Below, piece by piece: positions 61,139 to 64,000 of a stretch of DNA of 64,000 bases. The notes under the pieces were generated by a model. It saw only the letters and a program-made list of their open reading frames with translations, had not been told where the DNA came from and did no database searches. Every line of letters starts with the position of its first letter. The first letter of the stretch is position 1. The stretch is from Alishewanella aestuarii B11 (GTDB lineage Bacteria > Pseudomonadota > Gammaproteobacteria > Enterobacterales > Alteromonadaceae). The DNA is taken from contig NZ_ALAB01000027.1 in NCBI RefSeq assembly GCF_000280055.1, forward strand, positions 310,001-374,000, in the 5' to 3' direction. The position numbers and the translations under genes were made by a program.

Positions 61139-62175
61139 CACCCACTGAGCCACTGACGTTACAACAGTTACCCGGCTGGCTGAAACAGGAGTTTGGCCAG
61201 CACGGCGTTGCTATCGCGCTGGTGGACAGGCAGCGGGTGCAGTATCAACTGCATGGCCTGGCCGACACCCAACCGCAAGCCGCTAGTCAAGCGGTGGACC
61301 GGCAGACCTTATTTGAAATTGGCTCGATAACCAAACCCCTGACCGCGCTGGCAGTGTTAAGCCTGGTGCAACAAGGGCGTTGGCACCTCGACCGGTCGCT
61401 GGCACAGCAGTTTGCCCGCCCGGAACTGGCTAAACATCAGTATAGTCTTGCCGACTTACTGACTCATCACAGTGGTTTGCCAAGACTGCCGGCTAATTTA
61501 CCACTGGAGGATTTACGTAACCCCTATGCCAGTTACCACGATAATCAGCTGCGTGCCGCGCTAACCACAACCGACTTTACTGAGCGCCAGTTTGGCTACT
61601 CCAACTATGGCTATGGTCTGCTGGGTTGGCTGTTGGCGACTGAGTTAAAGCAGCCCTATGCTGAGCTGATGCGGCAGCGTGTATTCCAGCCACTGGCGAT
61701 GCCAACGGCCAACGTACAACTTTCACTGCCAGAGCACACCGGCACAACCGCAACGTGGCCTAAACTTGCCCGTGGTTATGCCATTAATGGTGAACAGGTC
61801 GCTAACTGGCAGTTTGATAGCCTGGCCGGTGCCGGCGCGGTCATCGCCAGTATTGAAGATATGGCGGGCATGCTTAAGCACATCTTCGCCACGGCCAACA
61901 CCGACCCGCTACTGCAGTTATGGCTGACACCACTGCCACTGAGCGATCAACCGGCGATGACACCAGGCTGGATGCTGACCGCTAAGGGCTGGCATTGGCA
62001 TGCCGGTCAAACCGCTGGCTTTAGCAGCCTGGTGGTATTCGAACCGACACAGCAAAAGGGGCTGGTGATCCTGACTAATATTGCGCTTCCCGTTACCGAA
62101 CAGGGCATGGCATTATTTGCCGACTGGCTGGCCAAGCCCGCTACAACCCTATTACCACAGGATAAACAACCATGA
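61132..62175 (+). CDS. Beta-lactamase-family serine hydrolase, reached through the frameshift
   Basis: The catalytic part has FEIGSITKPLTALAVLS (Ser-x-x-Lys), RQFGYSNYGYGLLGWLL (Tyr-x-Asn) and HAGQTAGFSSLVVF (His-x-Gly), the three motifs of class C/penicillin-binding-type serine hydrolases. The first ATG (61222) would cut off the conserved start LTLQQLPGWLKQEFGQHGVAIALV, and it has no ribosome site. So it is probably made only as a fusion to the secreted protein before it, which would also supply the signal peptide. It overlaps the sensor kinase gene by 4 bases. Substrate unknown; peptidoglycan fragments are plausible. Confidence 0.7.
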   Translation, partial: ALTPTEPLTLQQLPGWLKQEFGQHGVAIALVDRQRVQYQLHGLADTQPQAASQAVDRQTLFEIGSITKPLTALAVLSLVQQGRWHLDRSLAQQFARPELAKHQYSLADLLTHHSGLPRLPANLPLEDLRNPYASYHDNQLRAALTTTDFTERQFGYSNYGYGLLGWLLATELKQPYAELMRQRVFQPLAMPTANVQLSLPEHTGTTATWPKLARGYAINGEQVANWQFDSLAGAGAVIASIEDMAGMLKHIFATANTDPLLQLWLTPLPLSDQPAMTPGWMLTAKGWHWHAGQTAGFSSLVVFEPTQQKGLVILTNIALPVTEQGMALFADWLAKPATTLLPQDKQP

Positions 62176-63233
62176 CGTTAAGCCGGTCAGCAAGTTATAC
62201 GCTACTGCAATACAGTGGCTGGGGGCTACTGTATGTCCTGATGAGTTTACTTATCTACAACAGACAGATATCTGTCGCTACCGAGCTGCTCTACTGTGCA
62301 GTACTGGTCGGCAGTACCGCCCTGGGTTCGCATCTGCTGCGTAACCTATACCGGCGCAAGCTGCAGCAGGCTGGTGTACTGGGGCAGGCCACAAGCTTAC
62401 TAGTTGGCAGTATTTTGATTGCAGCCGTGGCAACAACACTACTTGTGATGGTATTCTTCTTAATGAGCTACACAGAATATAGCTTTCCCATCCCTGAGGC
62501 ACAGCGCTGGTTTGTGGTTAAACACATTTTCTTCAGCGGTAACTTTTTGAATATGCTCTGGGCTATGCTGCTCTGGTCTGCGCTCTATTTCGCAATAACC
62601 AAGGTACGACAGCTGCGACAAACCACCGCCTTACTGCAAGCTACCCAACTCGACGCCTTACTCAATCAGCTACAACCGCATTTTCTGTTTAATGCGCTAA
62701 ATAATATCCGTGCGCTGATCCTGGAAGATCCGGAAAAAGCCCGCGAGATGTTAAGCGTGCTGGCCGATATGCTGCGTTACAACCTGGACCCACGAGCTGG
62801 TGTTAAAGTGCCTCTGGCGCAGGAGCTGGAAGTGGTGCAGCATTATCTGGCGCTGTGCTCGATTCAGTTTGAACAACGTTTGCGCTATCAACAGCAGATC
62901 CCGGAGGCCTGTCTGGCCTTGGCCGTACCCAGGTTATTGCTGCAACTCTGTGTAGAGAATGCGATTAAACATGGCATTAGCCAGCTACCGGCCGGGGGGT
63001 GCATTGCGATCAGCGCCCGGATTACCGATAATCAGTTGTGTTTAACGGTTAGCAATGACGGCCAACTCCAACCAGGTACCACCGGCACAGGCGTAGGACT
63101 GGCTAATATCCGGCAGCGGCTTGGTCTGCTATATCAGGGCCGTGCCAGTTTGCAACTGACACAGCAACAGCATCAGGTGCTGACTGAGATCTGTCTGCCC
63201 ATGGAGTCGCTCGATGAAAGTACTGCTGGTTGA
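62172..63233 (+). CDS. LytS/YehU-like sensor histidine kinase
   Basis: A 353-residue membrane kinase. Four helices lie in the first 150 residues. The His-kinase domain has LNQLQPHFLFNALNNIRALI (phospho-acceptor His about 170), YLALCSIQFEQRL, LLLQLCVENAIKHGI (N box) and GVGLANIRQRL (G box). It senses an unknown signal at the membrane and phosphorylates the LytTR regulator that follows, overlapping by 20 bases. It shares a likely operon with the serine hydrolase (4-base overlap). Confidence 0.9.
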   Translation: MTLSRSASYTLLQYSGWGLLYVLMSLLIYNRQISVATELLYCAVLVGSTALGSHLLRNLYRRKLQQAGVLGQATSLLVGSILIAAVATTLLVMVFFLMSYTEYSFPIPEAQRWFVVKHIFFSGNFLNMLWAMLLWSALYFAITKVRQLRQTTALLQATQLDALLNQLQPHFLFNALNNIRALILEDPEKAREMLSVLADMLRYNLDPRAGVKVPLAQELEVVQHYLALCSIQFEQRLRYQQQIPEACLALAVPRLLLQLCVENAIKHGISQLPAGGCIAISARITDNQLCLTVSNDGQLQPGTTGTGVGLANIRQRLGLLYQGRASLQLTQQQHQVLTEICLPMESLDESTAG

Positions 63234-63918
63234 CGATAGCCGCTTAGCCCGGCTGGAGCTGAAAAATCAGTTAAAACACTGCCCACAGATTGAGCTTGTT
63301 GGCGAAGCGGCCGATGTTAGCCAGGCATTACAACAGATCGCAGACACTAGCCCGGATTTATTGCTACTGGATATTGATATGCCGGGGGCCGATGGCTTTC
63401 AGCTGCTAGAGCAACTGGCGGAGCAGAGTAAGCTGCCGCATGTGATCTTTGTCACCGCCTTTGACCAATACGCACTCAAATCCTTTGATTACCACGCTAC
63501 TGACTATCTGCTAAAACCTGTTACCCTACCCCGCTTACAGGCCGCGCTGGCAAAGGTGCCGGCACCCAGCCAACGCCCGCAGATGACATTACAAAGCCAG
63601 GTGTTTTTAAAAGACGGTGACCGCTGCTATTTTGTCACGCTAGCCGATATTTACGCCTTTGAGGCGCAAGGCAACTACACCCGGGTGCACTTTGCCGCCG
63701 GTAAACCGATGATTTACCGCAACCTGAGCGCGCTGGAGCAAAAATTGCCCGCCGAGACCTTCTTTCGCGCTAACCGCAGCTGGATTATTAACACCCAATA
63801 TATCCGGCAGATCGAACCGACTATCAGTGGTGGTTTTGACGTGAGTCTTAGTGCCGAACTGAGGGTAGAAATTTCCCGCCGTCAGGCCAGCACTTTTAAA
63901 CAGGGTTGGAGTTTGTGA
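63214..63918 (+). CDS. LytTR-family response regulator
   Basis: A 234-residue regulator. The receiver domain (1-118) has DDSRLARL, the phospho-acceptor in LLLLDIDMPGADG (Asp about 54) and KPVTLPRL with the conserved Lys. The LytTR DNA-binding domain (about 130-234) has YAFEAQGNYTRVHF, FFRANRSWIINTQYIRQIEP and VEISRRQ. It activates target promoters in partnership with the kinase before it. Last gene of the operon. Confidence 0.93.
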   Translation: MKVLLVDDSRLARLELKNQLKHCPQIELVGEAADVSQALQQIADTSPDLLLLDIDMPGADGFQLLEQLAEQSKLPHVIFVTAFDQYALKSFDYHATDYLLKPVTLPRLQAALAKVPAPSQRPQMTLQSQVFLKDGDRCYFVTLADIYAFEAQGNYTRVHFAAGKPMIYRNLSALEQKLPAETFFRANRSWIINTQYIRQIEPTISGGFDVSLSAELRVEISRRQASTFKQGWSL

Positions 63919-63921
63919 TAT

Positions 63922-64000
63922 CTAAAAAAACCGGCTCCAGGCCAAAATAACTGAAAAGCCGGTGTCGCGGTCGGTCAGCGGACTATCGTCGAGACTGCTG
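63922..64000 (-). CDS. C-terminal end of a probable outer-membrane protein
   Basis: The last 25 codons of a leftward gene running off the window. The end reads DRDTGFSVILAWSRFF-stop. A final Phe after alternating hydrophobic residues is the outer-membrane beta-barrel assembly signal. The family cannot be named from this fragment. Confidence 0.55.
   Translation of the reverse strand, partial: SSLDDSPLTDRDTGFSVILAWSRFF

Noticed and set aside
63930-63963. Terminator after the LytTR gene
   Set aside because: ACCGGCT/AGCCGGT can pair, but the loop is 20 bases and the stretch is also coding sequence for the end of a leftward protein.

Overview
The window looks like a gammaproteobacterial chromosome of the Rheinheimera / Alishewanella / Arsukibacterium type (Alteromonadales-like). 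The lptG-lptF / pepA-holC-valS block, an NhaC antiporter, a THxN-type PEP-CTERM protein and a LytS/LytR pair all fit that group. This is inferred from gene content and protein flavour, not from a search. Two parts differ sharply. Positions 1 to about 30,010 are AT-rich accessory DNA. From about 30,043 to the end is GC-richer core-like chromosome.

Accessory part. A 25.5 kb integrated element runs from about 4,503 to 30,010. It is inserted in the anticodon loop of a tRNA-Leu(CAA) gene. The 3' half of the interrupted tRNA lies at 4,454-4,509 and the 5' half at 30,004-30,042. The two are joined by a 7-bp core and flanked inside the element by matching short repeats. An intact replacement tRNA-Leu lies just inside the right end (29,779-29,865). 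From left to right the element carries: a phage-type tyrosine recombinase; a structured RNA region leading into a 33-codon gene; a Bro-N protein; a DarT-like toxin with a NADAR antitoxin; a Kiwa (KwaAB) system; SOS-controlled umuDC; an mgtC gene of foreign composition; an Xre regulator and a lone flagellin sharing a 20-bp operator; a 16-copy octamer repeat; a replication pair (DUF3987-like ATPase and Rep); and a six-gene module of XerD-like recombinase, tandem AAA+ ATPase, DUF6641, RadC, DUF2787 and Xre. An ABC-3C system sits on the opposite strand behind the module.

The same module, nearly identical in sequence, also fills 1-1,881. There it is followed by a different cargo: a SOS-boxed cytosine-5 methyltransferase and a probable restriction enzyme, again ending next to tRNA-Leu sequence. 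So two related islands lie in tandem. Each ends in the order module, defence cargo, tRNA-Leu. The homology stops inside the last codons of the Xre gene, which marks a cargo slot. This is the strongest candidate for an undescribed system in the window.

Chromosomal part. After an RDD protein come lptG and lptF (LPS export), pepA-holC-valS, the PEP-CTERM protein, an NhaC antiporter, a MarC protein, an internally duplicated unknown protein, an S41 protease-like protein and a VapBC pair. A metal-resistance cluster follows (45,371-56,850): CusA/CusB-like efflux, two small Cys-rich proteins, CopC, CopD, a CopA ATPase and a MerR-family regulator, with two divergent 19-bp-spacer promoters. The end holds an amidase lipoprotein, a TIGR03545 protein, a secreted protein joined to a serine hydrolase through a possible -1 frameshift site, and a LytS/LytTR two-component pair. 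The last bases are the C-terminus of a probable outer-membrane protein on the minus strand.
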